Translations under genes and position numbers: made by a program
Part shown: in pieces, positions 33,417-42,734 of the stretch
How positions within the stretch are numbered: position 1 is the stretch's first letter
How the letters are laid out: every line of letters starts with the position of its first letter
Notes under the pieces: model-generated
Databases searched by the model: none
What the model saw: only the letters and a program-made list of their open reading frames with translations
Told to the model about the DNA's origin: nothing
Assembly: GCA_963792075.1 (NCBI GenBank)
Contig: CAWBUW010000002.1
Span: 248,001 to 312,000 of the forward strand
DNA length: 64,000 nucleotides
Reading direction: 5' to 3'
DNA from: CAWBUW01 sp963792075
GTDB taxonomy: Bacteria > Chloroflexota > Anaerolineae > Anaerolineales > UBA4823

Positions 33417-34358
33417 ATGCATAGGATTAATTACATCCTGGTTCGTTTTCTGCAAATGATCCCGGTAGCCCTCGGCATCACGATCATTTTATTTTTCCTT
33501 CTGCGAGCCATTCCTGGCGACCCGGCCGAGATTCGCCTGGGCATTCGAGCTACCCCCGAAGGGGTCGCCAACTTGCACCGGCAGATGGGATTGGACAAAC
33601 CAATCTGGGTGCAATATTTGATCTTTCTCAAGGACATTGTAAGGGGCGATTTTGGTAATTCGTTCATGTTTACAGTCCCGGTATTATCGCTGATTAAACA
33701 GAGGCTGCCGCTCACCCTTTTCCTGGCAGCTTATGCCACGCTCATGTCGATCGTCATCACCGTACCTATGGCCATGATTGCCGCGCTGAAGAAAGACCTA
33801 TGGGTTGACAATCTGATTCGGGGTGGATTTATGCTGGCGTTGGGGATGCCCCAGTTCTGGTTGGGGATTATTATGATGCTGCTGTTCAGCTTGTGGATCC
33901 CGATCTTCCCAATTGGCGGTTTTGGTAAAACGTTGGGGGAAAACTTCATGCACCTGACGCTGCCGGCCTTCACCCTGGCGCTGGCGCAGTCATCCTGGTT
34001 GATCCGTTCGCTGCGCTCCGATGTGATCAACGTGCTGCAGGCAGATTATGTCGATTTCGCCCGCGCAAAAGGACTGCGGGAACGCTTTATTTTCCTGCGG
34101 CATATTTTGCGCAACGCACTGTTGCCGACGGTGACCATCCTTGGGTTGAACGTAGGCTACCTGGTGGGTGGAGCAGTGGTGGTAGAACGGGTTTTTGCCC
34201 TCCCAGGAATGGGCAGCCTGATGTTAGACGCCATCTTCGGGCGAGATTACACGGTCGTTCAGGGTGTAACATTTTTCTTTGCGATGATGATCATTACGAT
34301 CAACCTGCTGACCGACCTCACCTATTCATTCCTCGACCCTCGGGTTTCCCTCGGGTAG
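33417..34358 (+). CDS. Peptide-type ABC transporter permease, DppB type
   Basis: 313 residues with six predicted transmembrane helices. N-terminal RFLQMIPVALGITIILFFLLRAIPGDPAEI is the DppB/OppB signature region (quoted in part: ITIILFFLLRAIPGDP). The cytoplasmic EAA loop follows the usual pattern (DYVDFARAKGLRERFIFLRH, RNALLPTVTILGL), and VERVFALPGMGSLMLDAI precedes the last helix. A good TAGGAGG ribosome site precedes the ATG. It pairs with the DppC-type permease directly downstream. Confidence 0.93.
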   Translation: MHRINYILVRFLQMIPVALGITIILFFLLRAIPGDPAEIRLGIRATPEGVANLHRQMGLDKPIWVQYLIFLKDIVRGDFGNSFMFTVPVLSLIKQRLPLTLFLAAYATLMSIVITVPMAMIAALKKDLWVDNLIRGGFMLALGMPQFWLGIIMMLLFSLWIPIFPIGGFGKTLGENFMHLTLPAFTLALAQSSWLIRSLRSDVINVLQADYVDFARAKGLRERFIFLRHILRNALLPTVTILGLNVGYLVGGAVVVERVFALPGMGSLMLDAIFGRDYTVVQGVTFFFAMMIITINLLTDLTYSFLDPRVSLG

Positions 34359-34377
34359 GAAAAGAAGAGATGCCTTA

Positions 34378-35269
34378 ATGGATACGATAGCACCTGCTCT
34401 TCCTCAGCCTGGCGGCGGTTTCGAAGCAGCCGCAAAAAAAACCCGTAACCCATTGTGGGTGAAAAACCCCTCGTTATTTTGGGGCGGTTTGCTTATCGGT
34501 ATCATCTGCCTGATCGCTATTTTTGGCAAGCAGATTGCGCCGTATGACCCGATTGCGATCGACCTTGATAATATCCTTGCGGCTCCCAACGCTCAACATT
34601 GGTTAGGAACCGATAATTACGGGCGTGATCTGTTTTCTCGCATCGTTTTGGGCACCCCACTGGACTTGATGGTGGGCATCCTTTCGGTGCTTTTCCCTTT
34701 GATCATCGGCATCTTTGTCGGCATGATTTCCGGTTACTATGGCGGCTGGGTTGACAACATCCTGATGCGCCTGGTGGATATATTTGTGGCCTTCCCCTTC
34801 ATGGTGCTGATCATCACGGTTATTGCGGTACTGGGGCCGGGCATAGAGAACGTGATCATCGCAGTTACGGCGGTCAGTTGGATCATCTATGCCGCGCATC
34901 GTGCGCGGTGAAGTCTTGATCGCCAAGAACCTGGAATATGTCATGAGCGCCAAGGTGTTGGGCTACAGCGACCTGCGCATCATGTTCCGGCACATCCTGC
35001 CAAACGTCATTACCACCACCATCATCTTTGGCGCCCTGGATGTCGCCCTCGATATTCTCCTGGCAGCCTCGCTCGGCTTCCTGGGCCTGGGTGTTCAACC
35101 TCCCATTCCAGAATGGGGTTCCATTATCTCGGAAGGCGCCGGGTTTATGACCACTGCCTGGTGGATTGCGGCTTTCCCGGGCATCGCCATCGTCATTACC
35201 GGGGCAGGTTTTGCCCTGCTGGCAGATGGCCTGGCTGACCTTCTGCGCGCCGGCGGACAGGAGGCGTAA
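34378..35269 (+). CDS. Peptide-type ABC transporter permease, DppC type, split by a one-base frameshift
   Basis: The N-terminal part (from 34378) covers the DppC N-terminal domain and helices (APYDPIAIDLD, WLGTDNYGRDLFSRIVLG) and ends in a premature stop at 34911. The C-terminal part continues in the next frame (RIVRGEVLIAKNLEYVMSAKVLG, FRHILPNVITTTIIFGALD, ASLGFLGLGVQPPIPEWG, quoted in pieces) to 35269. Dropping one C in TATGCCGCGCATC near 34895 restores WIIYARIVRGE and a normal protein of about 297 residues. Both halves are otherwise perfectly conserved, so a base-calling error is more likely than a dead gene. If real, the importer would lack one permease. Confidence 0.85.
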
Positions 35270-36286
35270 ATGTCGGATCAAACCTCAACTATTCATAAAG
35301 CCAAGGTCTTCGATGATAATGCCAAGGAAATGCTTCAAGTCGAGAACCTGAAAGTATCATTCATTACGCCTCGGAATACCACTAAGGCCGTCGATGGGGT
35401 TTCGTTCTCGGTTCGAGAACGCGAATCCTTCGGGATTGTGGGCGAATCAGGCTCCGGAAAAAGCGTAACCTGCCGCTCTATTGTGCGCCTGATCCATCCC
35501 CCGGGCAAGATCATGGATGGCGCGATTAATTTTGAGGGCAAGAACCTCCTGGCTTTAACGGATCGGGATCTAAACCAGGTGCGCGGCCGCCAGATCGGCA
35601 TGATCTTTCAAGACCCAATGACTGCCCTCAACCCGGTCATGAGGATCCGCGACCAGATTCTCGAAACTTTCCATGAAGATCATTCCTTCGAAGGGCAGGC
35701 CGCCATCGGGCGCGCGGTTGACTTGATGAAGATGGTCGGGATCCCTGCCCCCGAGCGGCGCTTGAATGAATATCCTCACCAGTTTTCTGGGGGGATGCGC
35801 CAGCGCGTTATGATCGCTATCTCACTCTCGCGCTCGCCAAAGCTGCTGCTTGCCGATGAGCCGACCACCGCGGTCGATGTGACTATCCAAGATCAAATCC
35901 TCAAGCTGCTGCTTCATATCCAGCACGAGAACGGCATGAGCCTGGTTTTGGTAACCCATGACCTGGGCGTGGTTGCTCAGACCTGCGATCGCGTGGCAGT
36001 TATGTACGCCGGGCGTATCATGGAGCTGACCGACACCATCACCCTGTTCAAACAGCCTCATCATCCCTATACCATGGGTCTATTGAACTCGATCCCTTCT
36101 GCTCTTCTGCCTGGCGGGAAACTCAAGCCCATTCCTGGCCAGCCGCCCAATATGGCCCATATTCCTATGGGCTGCCGTTTTCATCCGCGCTGCTTTTTTG
36201 CGACCGAAGAATGCCTGTCGGGCGAATTCCCACTGCGTGAAGTTGGCCCGAAGCATTTTTCTGCCTGTATCAAGGATTCGAAATGA
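35270..36286 (+). CDS. Peptide-type ABC transporter ATPase, DppD type
   Basis: 338 residues, one nucleotide-binding domain: Walker A GESGSGKS, Q-loop MIFQDPMTALNP, signature FSGGMRQRV, Walker B LLADEPTTAVDV, H-loop VLVTHDLGV. The C-terminal oligopeptide-transporter extension carries the cysteine segment GCRFHPRCFFATEEC and FSACI, the proposed iron-sulfur site of this subgroup. AGGAGG ribosome site; the next ATPase gene starts within its stop (ATGA). Confidence 0.95.
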   Translation: MSDQTSTIHKAKVFDDNAKEMLQVENLKVSFITPRNTTKAVDGVSFSVRERESFGIVGESGSGKSVTCRSIVRLIHPPGKIMDGAINFEGKNLLALTDRDLNQVRGRQIGMIFQDPMTALNPVMRIRDQILETFHEDHSFEGQAAIGRAVDLMKMVGIPAPERRLNEYPHQFSGGMRQRVMIAISLSRSPKLLLADEPTTAVDVTIQDQILKLLLHIQHENGMSLVLVTHDLGVVAQTCDRVAVMYAGRIMELTDTITLFKQPHHPYTMGLLNSIPSALLPGGKLKPIPGQPPNMAHIPMGCRFHPRCFFATEECLSGEFPLREVGPKHFSACIKDSK

Positions 36287-37335
36287 ACCTGTCGGCCGAA
36301 ACCGCCAAGGGAAAAACGCATATGGATTCAACCTCGGATATAAAACCTATTCTTGAAATTCACGAGCTCCGCAAGACTTTTGTCCTGCCTTTGGGCTTCA
36401 TTCAGACTGCCCTGCGCCACAAGCCTGAAATCGTTACAGCCGTAGATAATGTTGATTTTACGGTGGCAAAAGGCGAAACCTTGGGTATTGTGGGCAAATC
36501 GGGCTGTGGTAAAACAACCCTGCTGCGCTGCATTGCCAGGCTCTATAACCCGGAAAAAGGCCAAATCCTGTTCGAAGGACGCGACATCTTGAAATTGAAG
36601 CACGAAGAGATGCGTTTGGAACGGCGTAAGATCCAGGTTGTCTTTCAGGACCCCTATTCTTCACTCAACCCACGCATGACTGTCGGACAGATCCTGGATG
36701 AGATCCTCAGCGTCCATAAGATTGTACCGAAAGAAGCGCGCCTGGCGCGCATGGAAGAACTGCTTAGTTTGGTGGGAATGAATGCGGATGCCTTGCGCCG
36801 TTTGCCTGCCCAATTTTCCGGCGGACAGCGCCAGCGCATTGGCATTGCGCGGGCTTTAGCTATGGAGCCAACCGTACTCCTGGCAGATGAGCCGGTTTCT
36901 GCCCTGGATGTTTCGATCCAGGCGCAGGTGATCAACCTGCTGATGGATCTGAAACAACGCCTGAGCCTGACTATGGTTTTTATTACTCACGACCTGCGCG
37001 TGGTCCGGCATGTCAGTGACCGCATTGCGGTGATGTACCTGGGCAAGATCATGGAAATTGGCCCTGCTAAGCGCATCTTTGCCAACCCGCGCCATCCCTA
37101 TACGCGCGCATTATTGGCCGCCGCCCCCGATCTGGATCCCACCATTCGCAATGAAAACTCTGCACTGCAAGGAGACCCACCCAGCCCCATCCACATCCCT
37201 GCGGGCTGCCGCTTTCACCCGCGCTGTGCTCTAGCAGTGGAAAGCTGCAAACAAGGGATACCTGCTCTGATCGAAGTAGAACCCGGGCATTTTGCTGCCT
37301 GCCCTGTTACCGCCGTGGAGCTGCACGCGCAGTAA
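36283..37335 (+). CDS. Peptide-type ABC transporter ATPase, DppF type
   Basis: 350 residues. Walker A GKSGCGKTT, Q-loop VFQDPYSSLNP, signature FSGGQRQRIGIARAL, Walker B LLADEPVSALDV, H-loop FITHDL. The C-terminal cysteine extension GCRFHPRCALAVESC and FAACP matches its partner. The start overlaps the previous stop by 4 bases; a later ATG at 36322 (MDSTSDIK) is an alternative. Last gene of the importer; the hydrolase genes follow after 40 bases. Confidence 0.95.
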   Translation: MNLSAETAKGKTHMDSTSDIKPILEIHELRKTFVLPLGFIQTALRHKPEIVTAVDNVDFTVAKGETLGIVGKSGCGKTTLLRCIARLYNPEKGQILFEGRDILKLKHEEMRLERRKIQVVFQDPYSSLNPRMTVGQILDEILSVHKIVPKEARLARMEELLSLVGMNADALRRLPAQFSGGQRQRIGIARALAMEPTVLLADEPVSALDVSIQAQVINLLMDLKQRLSLTMVFITHDLRVVRHVSDRIAVMYLGKIMEIGPAKRIFANPRHPYTRALLAAAPDLDPTIRNENSALQGDPPSPIHIPAGCRFHPRCALAVESCKQGIPALIEVEPGHFAACPVTAVELHAQ

Positions 37336-37374
37336 AGTTACCAACCTTTCTTTTTTTATGTATAGGAGATGACT

Positions 37375-38097
37375 ATGTTACTGGAACAAATGAACTGGGA
37401 AATGGTCGAAGAGTACTTAAAGCACGATGACCGCATTGTGGTTGTGCTGGGCGCCACCGAAGAACATGGCCAAAACAGCCTCGCCACAGATACTCAGTGC
37501 CCTTGGGAAGTCGCCAAGGTCGCCTGCGAGCGCAAGGGAGTTATCCTGGCCCCGGCCCTGCCATTTGGGCCCTCGAGCTTCTCCCTGGATTACCCTGGCA
37601 CCATCAGCATGAAGGCTCGCACCTACATGGATATTATCGAGGATATCCTGGACAGCCTGGTGCGCTCCGGTTTCAAGCGTATTATGTTCTTTAGTGGTCA
37701 TGGTGGAAATACGCTCGCTCGCAATGTGATTAAAGAATATGTCATCGACCGGTCCGATCTCACTCTGATCTTCCGGGAATGGTACCAGATGCCCAAAACC
37801 GCCAAACGCATTCGCGAGCTGGGCAGCACCGATTATGATCACGCTTCCTGGCTGGAAAGCTTTCCCTGGATTAATCAACCGGCGCCGATTAAGGCGCAGT
37901 TCAAGGAACAGACCCATAGCGAAGACAGTTACGCCCTATCCGCGGCTGAATCACGCCTGAATTATGGCGATGGGGTTGGTGGCGGCGATTACACCAAGCC
38001 TGAGCCTGTCTTACGCGAGTACTTCGAGATTGCGGTCCAAGATCTGGAAGAATACCTGGAGAACGGTTTCGATAAGACCCGCAAGGTTGCCAATTAA
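37375..38097 (+). CDS. Creatininase-family amidohydrolase, copy 1
   Basis: About 240 residues, usual length. Metal-binding motifs of the creatininase/MftE fold are present: GATEEHG (Glu and His ligands), LATDTQ (Asp), FFSGHGGNT (His) and the later acidic HASWLESF region. The family hydrolyses cyclic or linear amides such as creatinine, and trims modified peptides in the MftE branch. ATG at 37375 is favoured because AGGAG is six bases before it; an ATG six bases upstream lies too close. It is the first enzyme gene after the importer, and a second family member follows at 39257. The substrate is probably related to the imported compound; creatinine itself is not supported by any neighbour. Confidence 0.85.
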   Translation: MLLEQMNWEMVEEYLKHDDRIVVVLGATEEHGQNSLATDTQCPWEVAKVACERKGVILAPALPFGPSSFSLDYPGTISMKARTYMDIIEDILDSLVRSGFKRIMFFSGHGGNTLARNVIKEYVIDRSDLTLIFREWYQMPKTAKRIRELGSTDYDHASWLESFPWINQPAPIKAQFKEQTHSEDSYALSAAESRLNYGDGVGGGDYTKPEPVLREYFEIAVQDLEEYLENGFDKTRKVAN

Positions 38098-38107
38098 TTC
38101 GACAGAA

Positions 38108-38137
38108 ATCGGCGCACAGGTTGGGGCTTGCGCCGAT
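38108..38137 (+). terminator. Hairpin after creatininase-family copy 1
   Basis: ATCGGCGCA pairs with TGCGCCGAT (9 bp, 12-base loop) shortly after the stop, without a T run. Likely an intra-operon RNA hairpin. Confidence 0.5.
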
Positions 38138-38184
38138 CTGATGCGCAAATATCCACAGAATAGATTCTCTAAGGAGTTTTGACC

Positions 38185-39156
38185 ATGTTTACTGCGAAAA
38201 AAGGAACAAAAGAACGAGGTTGGCTGGAATATGAGTACCCGCAAACCAACGAAGCTATAAAATTCCCTGTCGGTGTTATGCAAGGTCTGGAAGATGGGCC
38301 AACTCTGGTTGTCCTGGGTGGTATGCACGGTTCTGAATACTGCGGCATTGAAGCAGCGATCCAGTTGTTCAATCGCACAGATCCTGCCAAACTACGTGGC
38401 ACTTTGATCGTTGGACTGATCTACAATTTTCCGGCGTTCACAAGCAATATGGGTTTTGTCGTCCCGCAGGATGGCATTAATCCTGGACGCACTTTCCCCG
38501 GCAAGCTCGATGGTTCTTTCAGCGAAGTGATGGCTTACCACTTCTGGACCGACGTCCTCAGCAAAGCGGACTACTACATCGAACTGCATGGTGGCGACAT
38601 CCCCGAAGCACTTACCCCATTTGTTTACGCCCCCCAGGTTGGAAATGAAGCGGTCGATGCCAAGATCATGGAATTTGCAAATGTCTACAACATTCCCATC
38701 ATTGCAACAGCCAAGATCCCCGTTAAATCCCCCACCTTCCGCTCTGCCTGTAACGAGATGGCAGCCAGGGGCATCCCCTCGATCCTGACAGAATCAGGCC
38801 AGCAAGGCATTCTTAACATGGAGAATGTCGAAATTCATGTAACTGGTTTGAAAAACGTGATGATCCATCTCGGCATGATCGATGGTGAAATTATCAATAC
38901 CGTCAAAAGAATGTACAGTGAAAGTCACCTTGCCATTCGCAGCGAGCTCATCGGCATGTGGTACCCCTCCGTAAAATTGGGCGATTGGAAGAAAGAAGGC
39001 GACATTATTGGTGAAATCCGGGATTATTTTGGGGACCATATGGTCGATATAAAGGCCCCCTTCGATGGTCACGTAACCGTCATCCGCACCAGCCCCAATA
39101 TTGCCGTGGGGAATGTGCTAATAGAGATGGACAAAATCACCCGACATGAGGAATAA
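38185..39156 (+). CDS. Aspartoacylase/succinylglutamate-desuccinylase-family deacylase, copy 1
   Basis: 323 residues, zinc carboxypeptidase-like (M14) fold. Zinc ligands are in GGMHGSEYCG (His, Glu) and IELHGGD (His); SILTESGQQG is in the position of the catalytic glutamate region. A C-terminal beta-rich part (WYPSVKLGDWKKEGDIIG, IKAPFDGHVTVIR) is typical of the ectoine-pathway-like DoeB branch. The family removes acyl groups from N-acyl amino acids. ATG at 38185 with AAGGAG eight bases upstream is chosen over a TTG two codons earlier. It lies between the two creatininase-family genes. Confidence 0.85.
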   Translation: MFTAKKGTKERGWLEYEYPQTNEAIKFPVGVMQGLEDGPTLVVLGGMHGSEYCGIEAAIQLFNRTDPAKLRGTLIVGLIYNFPAFTSNMGFVVPQDGINPGRTFPGKLDGSFSEVMAYHFWTDVLSKADYYIELHGGDIPEALTPFVYAPQVGNEAVDAKIMEFANVYNIPIIATAKIPVKSPTFRSACNEMAARGIPSILTESGQQGILNMENVEIHVTGLKNVMIHLGMIDGEIINTVKRMYSESHLAIRSELIGMWYPSVKLGDWKKEGDIIGEIRDYFGDHMVDIKAPFDGHVTVIRTSPNIAVGNVLIEMDKITRHEE

Positions 39157-39256
39157 TTTGCGGCAGGTTTTTTATACGCTGCCCCAATAATCCTGAAACA
39201 AAACTCGATTAACTGAAAACACCTAACATATCATCTCAACATTTTTGGAGGAAACA

Positions 39257-40099
39257 ATGACTAAAGGATATTTTCTGGAACGATTAACCTGGCCGCAGGC
39301 CAAAAAAGCCTTTGAACAGACTTCGTTTGTCGTCTTCCCGCTCGGCTCCAATGAGCAGCACGGCCCGGCTTTACCGACCGGTACGGATTGGATGGTAGCC
39401 AGGGAAATGGCTCGTCGCCTGGGTGAGCGCGCCAATGTTATTGTTACCCCGACCCTGCCGATCGGGTATGCCAAGTATCACACCGTCTTCCCCGGCACGC
39501 TTTCAGTCAGTCAGGAGACGCTGACCCACATGTTGATCGAGATCTGCCAGGATTTGCTCAAGTATGGCACCACGCACATCCTATTCGTAGATGGTCATGG
39601 CGGCAACCTGCCGGCCCTGGCACAGGCGGGAGCCTGGCTGCGCCAGCAGAACGTGCCAGCCGCGGTTGCCTGCTGGTGGGAGATGACCCAGGTTGTCAAC
39701 CCGGAATGGCTGGCGATAGGCCATGCTGATTATATAGAAACGGCAGCCATGTTGGCGTTGGATGAATCGATCGTGGATATGAAGGCGGCCAGGCTGGCAG
39801 TCAATAAGCCGTTGACTGATACGATCTCTTTGGACAACCTGCATGTAGCGCGATATAAGGGTGGCAACCTGACGGTTAACCTGTACATGACCGATATCAC
39901 CGATGACGGCGCCATGATGGAGTATGGCTTGACCTCAGCCAAGAACTTTGATACGCCTCCGACCGCGGCTACCAAAGAGATGGGCGAAGCGATCTACGAG
40001 GGCCTGGCCGATTACCTGGCCAACTTTGTGGAAGAGTTTCGCAATGTGAGCTTGCCCGCCTTGCACAGTGTAGGCCCCACCGCGGGTTTCCGCAAATAA
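39257..40099 (+). CDS. Creatininase-family amidohydrolase, copy 2
   Basis: 280 residues, clearly paralogous in fold to copy 1 but diverged. Metal motifs: PLGSNEQHGPALPTGTD (Glu, His, Asp), VDGHGGN (His) and the ADYIETAAM acidic region. N-terminal LERLTWPQAKKAFE is the standard family start. ATG at 39257 is well placed after GGAGG; a TTG start four codons earlier overlaps that site. The C-terminus is longer than in copy 1. Its different active-site surroundings suggest a second amide substrate or a successive step. Confidence 0.87.
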   Translation: MTKGYFLERLTWPQAKKAFEQTSFVVFPLGSNEQHGPALPTGTDWMVAREMARRLGERANVIVTPTLPIGYAKYHTVFPGTLSVSQETLTHMLIEICQDLLKYGTTHILFVDGHGGNLPALAQAGAWLRQQNVPAAVACWWEMTQVVNPEWLAIGHADYIETAAMLALDESIVDMKAARLAVNKPLTDTISLDNLHVARYKGGNLTVNLYMTDITDDGAMMEYGLTSAKNFDTPPTAATKEMGEAIYEGLADYLANFVEEFRNVSLPALHSVGPTAGFRK

Positions 40100-40160
40100 A
40101 AAAGCGATCCAAGGGATTGCACACAACCATATTCAAACCATAAAAAGAAGGATTGTACCC

Positions 40161-41117
40161 ATGTCTGGCAAAAATCTTGTAGTTGGAAGTCTGGTGGCTA
40201 AACCAGGCGAGAAGAAAACCGGTGTAGTTGAATTCATGGTGGATGGAAACCCGTTTGGCGTGGAAGTTTTTCTCATTAATGGAAAAAAAGACGGCCCCAC
40301 CCTGGTTATCACCGGCGGTATTCATGCCGCCGAATATGCCAGTATCGCGGCTGCCCTGGAAGTAGGTCAAAAGCTCAGCGCTGATGAACTGAGCGGGCAG
40401 GTGATCATTGTCCCCTTGGTAAACCAGCGCGGCTTCCGTGTGCGTTCTATTTATATTAACCCTATGGATGGAATAAATCTGAACCGGGTATTCCCAGGCA
40501 AAGTGGATGGCAGCGCTTCAGAACAAATTGCGCATTGGATGTTCCAAAATGTGATGAAACAGGCCGATTTGTACATTGACCTGCACGGCGGTGACCTTGT
40601 GGAAGCTTTGATTCCATTCACCATCTTTTTCAAAACCGGAAACGAAAAACAAGATAAAGCTTCTTTGGAATTAGCCAGGGTCTTCGGCATTCCCTATTTA
40701 GTTCGCAGTGAAGGCAGGAGTTCCACGTACTCGGCGGTGGCTATGGCTGGCATTCCGGCTATTCTTACCGAAGCAGGCGGGCAGGGTATCTGGCGGCGCG
40801 ACCAGGTTGAACTGCACACTGTCGGTATCCATCGGGTCATGCGTCACTACGGACTGTTGGCCGGCGGCATTCCGGAAGAGATAGCCTGTACGGTCCTCGA
40901 TAACTTCATTTGGATGCGCTCGGATGCGCAAGGTTTCTGGTATCCAGCGATTGAAGTTGGCGCGAAGGTCAAGAAAGGCCAAAATCTGGGCTGCATCAAA
41001 GACGCCTGGGGTAACCTGCTCCAGGATGTGATCTGCCAGGGTGAGGGCGATGTCTTGTTCCTGGTTTCTTCGCTTGCTATTAATAAGGGAGATCCTTTGC
41101 TTGCCTTTGGAGCTTGA
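40161..41117 (+). CDS. Aspartoacylase/succinylglutamate-desuccinylase-family deacylase, copy 2
   Basis: 318 residues. Zinc motif GGIHAAEYAS (His, Glu) and IDLHGGD (His), ILTEAGGQG near the catalytic region, and the C-terminal beta domain (FWYPAIEVGAKVKKGQNLG). Diverged from copy 1 at 38185 but with the same layout. One such enzyme usually suffices for an N-acyl substrate, so the pair alternating with two creatininase-family genes hints at two related substrates or two bonds in one substrate. ATG preceded by AAGAAGGA. Confidence 0.85.
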   Translation: MSGKNLVVGSLVAKPGEKKTGVVEFMVDGNPFGVEVFLINGKKDGPTLVITGGIHAAEYASIAAALEVGQKLSADELSGQVIIVPLVNQRGFRVRSIYINPMDGINLNRVFPGKVDGSASEQIAHWMFQNVMKQADLYIDLHGGDLVEALIPFTIFFKTGNEKQDKASLELARVFGIPYLVRSEGRSSTYSAVAMAGIPAILTEAGGQGIWRRDQVELHTVGIHRVMRHYGLLAGGIPEEIACTVLDNFIWMRSDAQGFWYPAIEVGAKVKKGQNLGCIKDAWGNLLQDVICQGEGDVLFLVSSLAINKGDPLLAFGA

Positions 41118-41135
41118 TTCCAGGGTGAATGAAAG

Positions 41136-42662
41136 ATGACACCTTATAAGGAATTCGAAGACCACATTTCTCAAATCAACGATTTGTGTTGTGTGATCAA
41201 TCTGCTTAACTGGGACGCTCGTACCCAAATGCCTGTTGGCGGTAATGAGACCCGTGGGCGCCAGATGGGCACAGTGGCTCGTCTGGCGCAGGAGCTGTTT
41301 GCCAGCGACAAGACCGCCTATTTGCTGGATGCCGTTGAAGCTGACATTGCCGGCGAAGATCCGAACTCTTATCGTGTAAGGGCTGTCCGCCAGGTGCGGG
41401 ATGCTTACGAGATTTCACGCCGCGTTCCGGTCAAGCTGGTGGCTGAGTTGAATACACTGAAGTCAGTTGCGGGGCAATACTGGAATGAAGCCAAAGAAAG
41501 GAATGATTTCGCTCATTTCTCTCCTTCACTCGAACGTATGATGGAAATGACCCGCCAGGCGGCAGAATACATCGGTTACCAGGAACATCCATACGATGCC
41601 CTTCTTATGAGATATGAACCCGGCATGACGGCGGCTCGCCTGAAGAAACTCTTTGGCGAGTTATCAGAAACCATCCTGCCCATTCTAAAGCGTGCCACTG
41701 CCCAAGGCGATCCCCGGCTCGATTTTCTCGATCGCGATTACCCGGAGGCAGGCCAGCGAGAATTTGCGCTGGAAGTTGCCACCGAGTTTGGCTATGATCT
41801 GAACCGCGGTCGCCTCGATAGCTCGGCCCATCCCTTCGAGATTTCCTTTACTCGCAATGATGTACGTATTACGACCCGCTATAATCGGCGGTTTTTGCCT
41901 CAGGCGTTGTTTGGTACCTTACATGAAAGCGGCCATGCCATCTATGAGCAGAACGTTGACCCTGCGCTGACGCGCACCGCCCTGGCTACCGACCTGCTGG
42001 ATCTGTATGCGGTAGGAGGGGTCAGCTACGGGACACATGAATCACAATCGCGTCTGTGGGAAAATTTGGTCGGGCGCAGCCGCGCCTTCTGGCAGGCACA
42101 CTACCCGCGCTTGCAGAATATTTTCCCCCACCAATTGGCTGGCGTCAGCTCGGAAGAATTTTACAGGGCCATCAACCGGGTGCATCCTTCCCCCATTCGG
42201 ACGGAAGCAGATGAAATTACCTATAATCTGCATGTCATGCTGCGAGTAGAGATCGAAATGTCCCTGATGGAAGGCAAGCTTGCGGTGAAAGACCTGCCTG
42301 AGGTCTGGAATGAAAAAACTCGTGACTACCTTGGGATCGTTCCGCCGGATAACAAGCGCGGTGTGCTCCAGGATATTCACTGGTCTATCGGTTTGGTTGG
42401 CTCCTTCCCTACTTACACCATCGGAAATATCATGTCGGCGCAGTGGTTTGCCGCTGCCCGGCGGGATGTTCCCGAACTGGATGCCGCCCTGGAGCAGGCG
42501 AATTATGCCCCCCTCTTCGGTTGGCTTTGTGACCATGTTTATCGTTATGGCCGCGCTTTCAGCGCCAGCGAGCTGCTCCAGCGGGCTACAGGCAGTGACC
42601 TGAACACCTTATCTTACCGGGCGTACTTGTCGAAAAAATACGGTGAGTTGTTCCCGGAGTAA
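41136..42662 (+). CDS. M32-family metallocarboxypeptidase (Taq type)
   Basis: 508 residues, cytoplasmic, normal length. HESGHAIYEQ gives the HExxH zinc motif, with the third ligand in GTHESQSRLWEN about 30 residues on; the family motifs IRTEADEITYNLHVMLR (in part) and GIVPPDNKRGVLQDIHW are intact, as is GSFPTYTIGNIMSAQ. It removes C-terminal residues from short peptides, which fits an operon led by a peptide-type importer. It follows the deacylase by 18 bases. Confidence 0.95.
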   Translation: MTPYKEFEDHISQINDLCCVINLLNWDARTQMPVGGNETRGRQMGTVARLAQELFASDKTAYLLDAVEADIAGEDPNSYRVRAVRQVRDAYEISRRVPVKLVAELNTLKSVAGQYWNEAKERNDFAHFSPSLERMMEMTRQAAEYIGYQEHPYDALLMRYEPGMTAARLKKLFGELSETILPILKRATAQGDPRLDFLDRDYPEAGQREFALEVATEFGYDLNRGRLDSSAHPFEISFTRNDVRITTRYNRRFLPQALFGTLHESGHAIYEQNVDPALTRTALATDLLDLYAVGGVSYGTHESQSRLWENLVGRSRAFWQAHYPRLQNIFPHQLAGVSSEEFYRAINRVHPSPIRTEADEITYNLHVMLRVEIEMSLMEGKLAVKDLPEVWNEKTRDYLGIVPPDNKRGVLQDIHWSIGLVGSFPTYTIGNIMSAQWFAAARRDVPELDAALEQANYAPLFGWLCDHVYRYGRAFSASELLQRATGSDLNTLSYRAYLSKKYGELFPE

Positions 42663-42675
42663 CAAGCAATCTGGG

Positions 42676-42714
42676 GGGTTGTTTTGGGCGGCGAAGCCGC
42701 CCAAAACAACCCCA
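42676..42714. repeat. Long palindrome, second copy of the 3898 stem
   Basis: GGGGTTGTTTTGGGCGGC pairs perfectly with its complement around loop GAA (18-bp arms). Apart from one outer base pair this is the same stem as 3898-3938, with the loop read from the opposite strand. It sits inside the catabolic operon between the carboxypeptidase and the dehydrogenase genes. Confidence 0.85.
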
Positions 42715-42734
42715 AACCCATAGGAGAGAGTATT

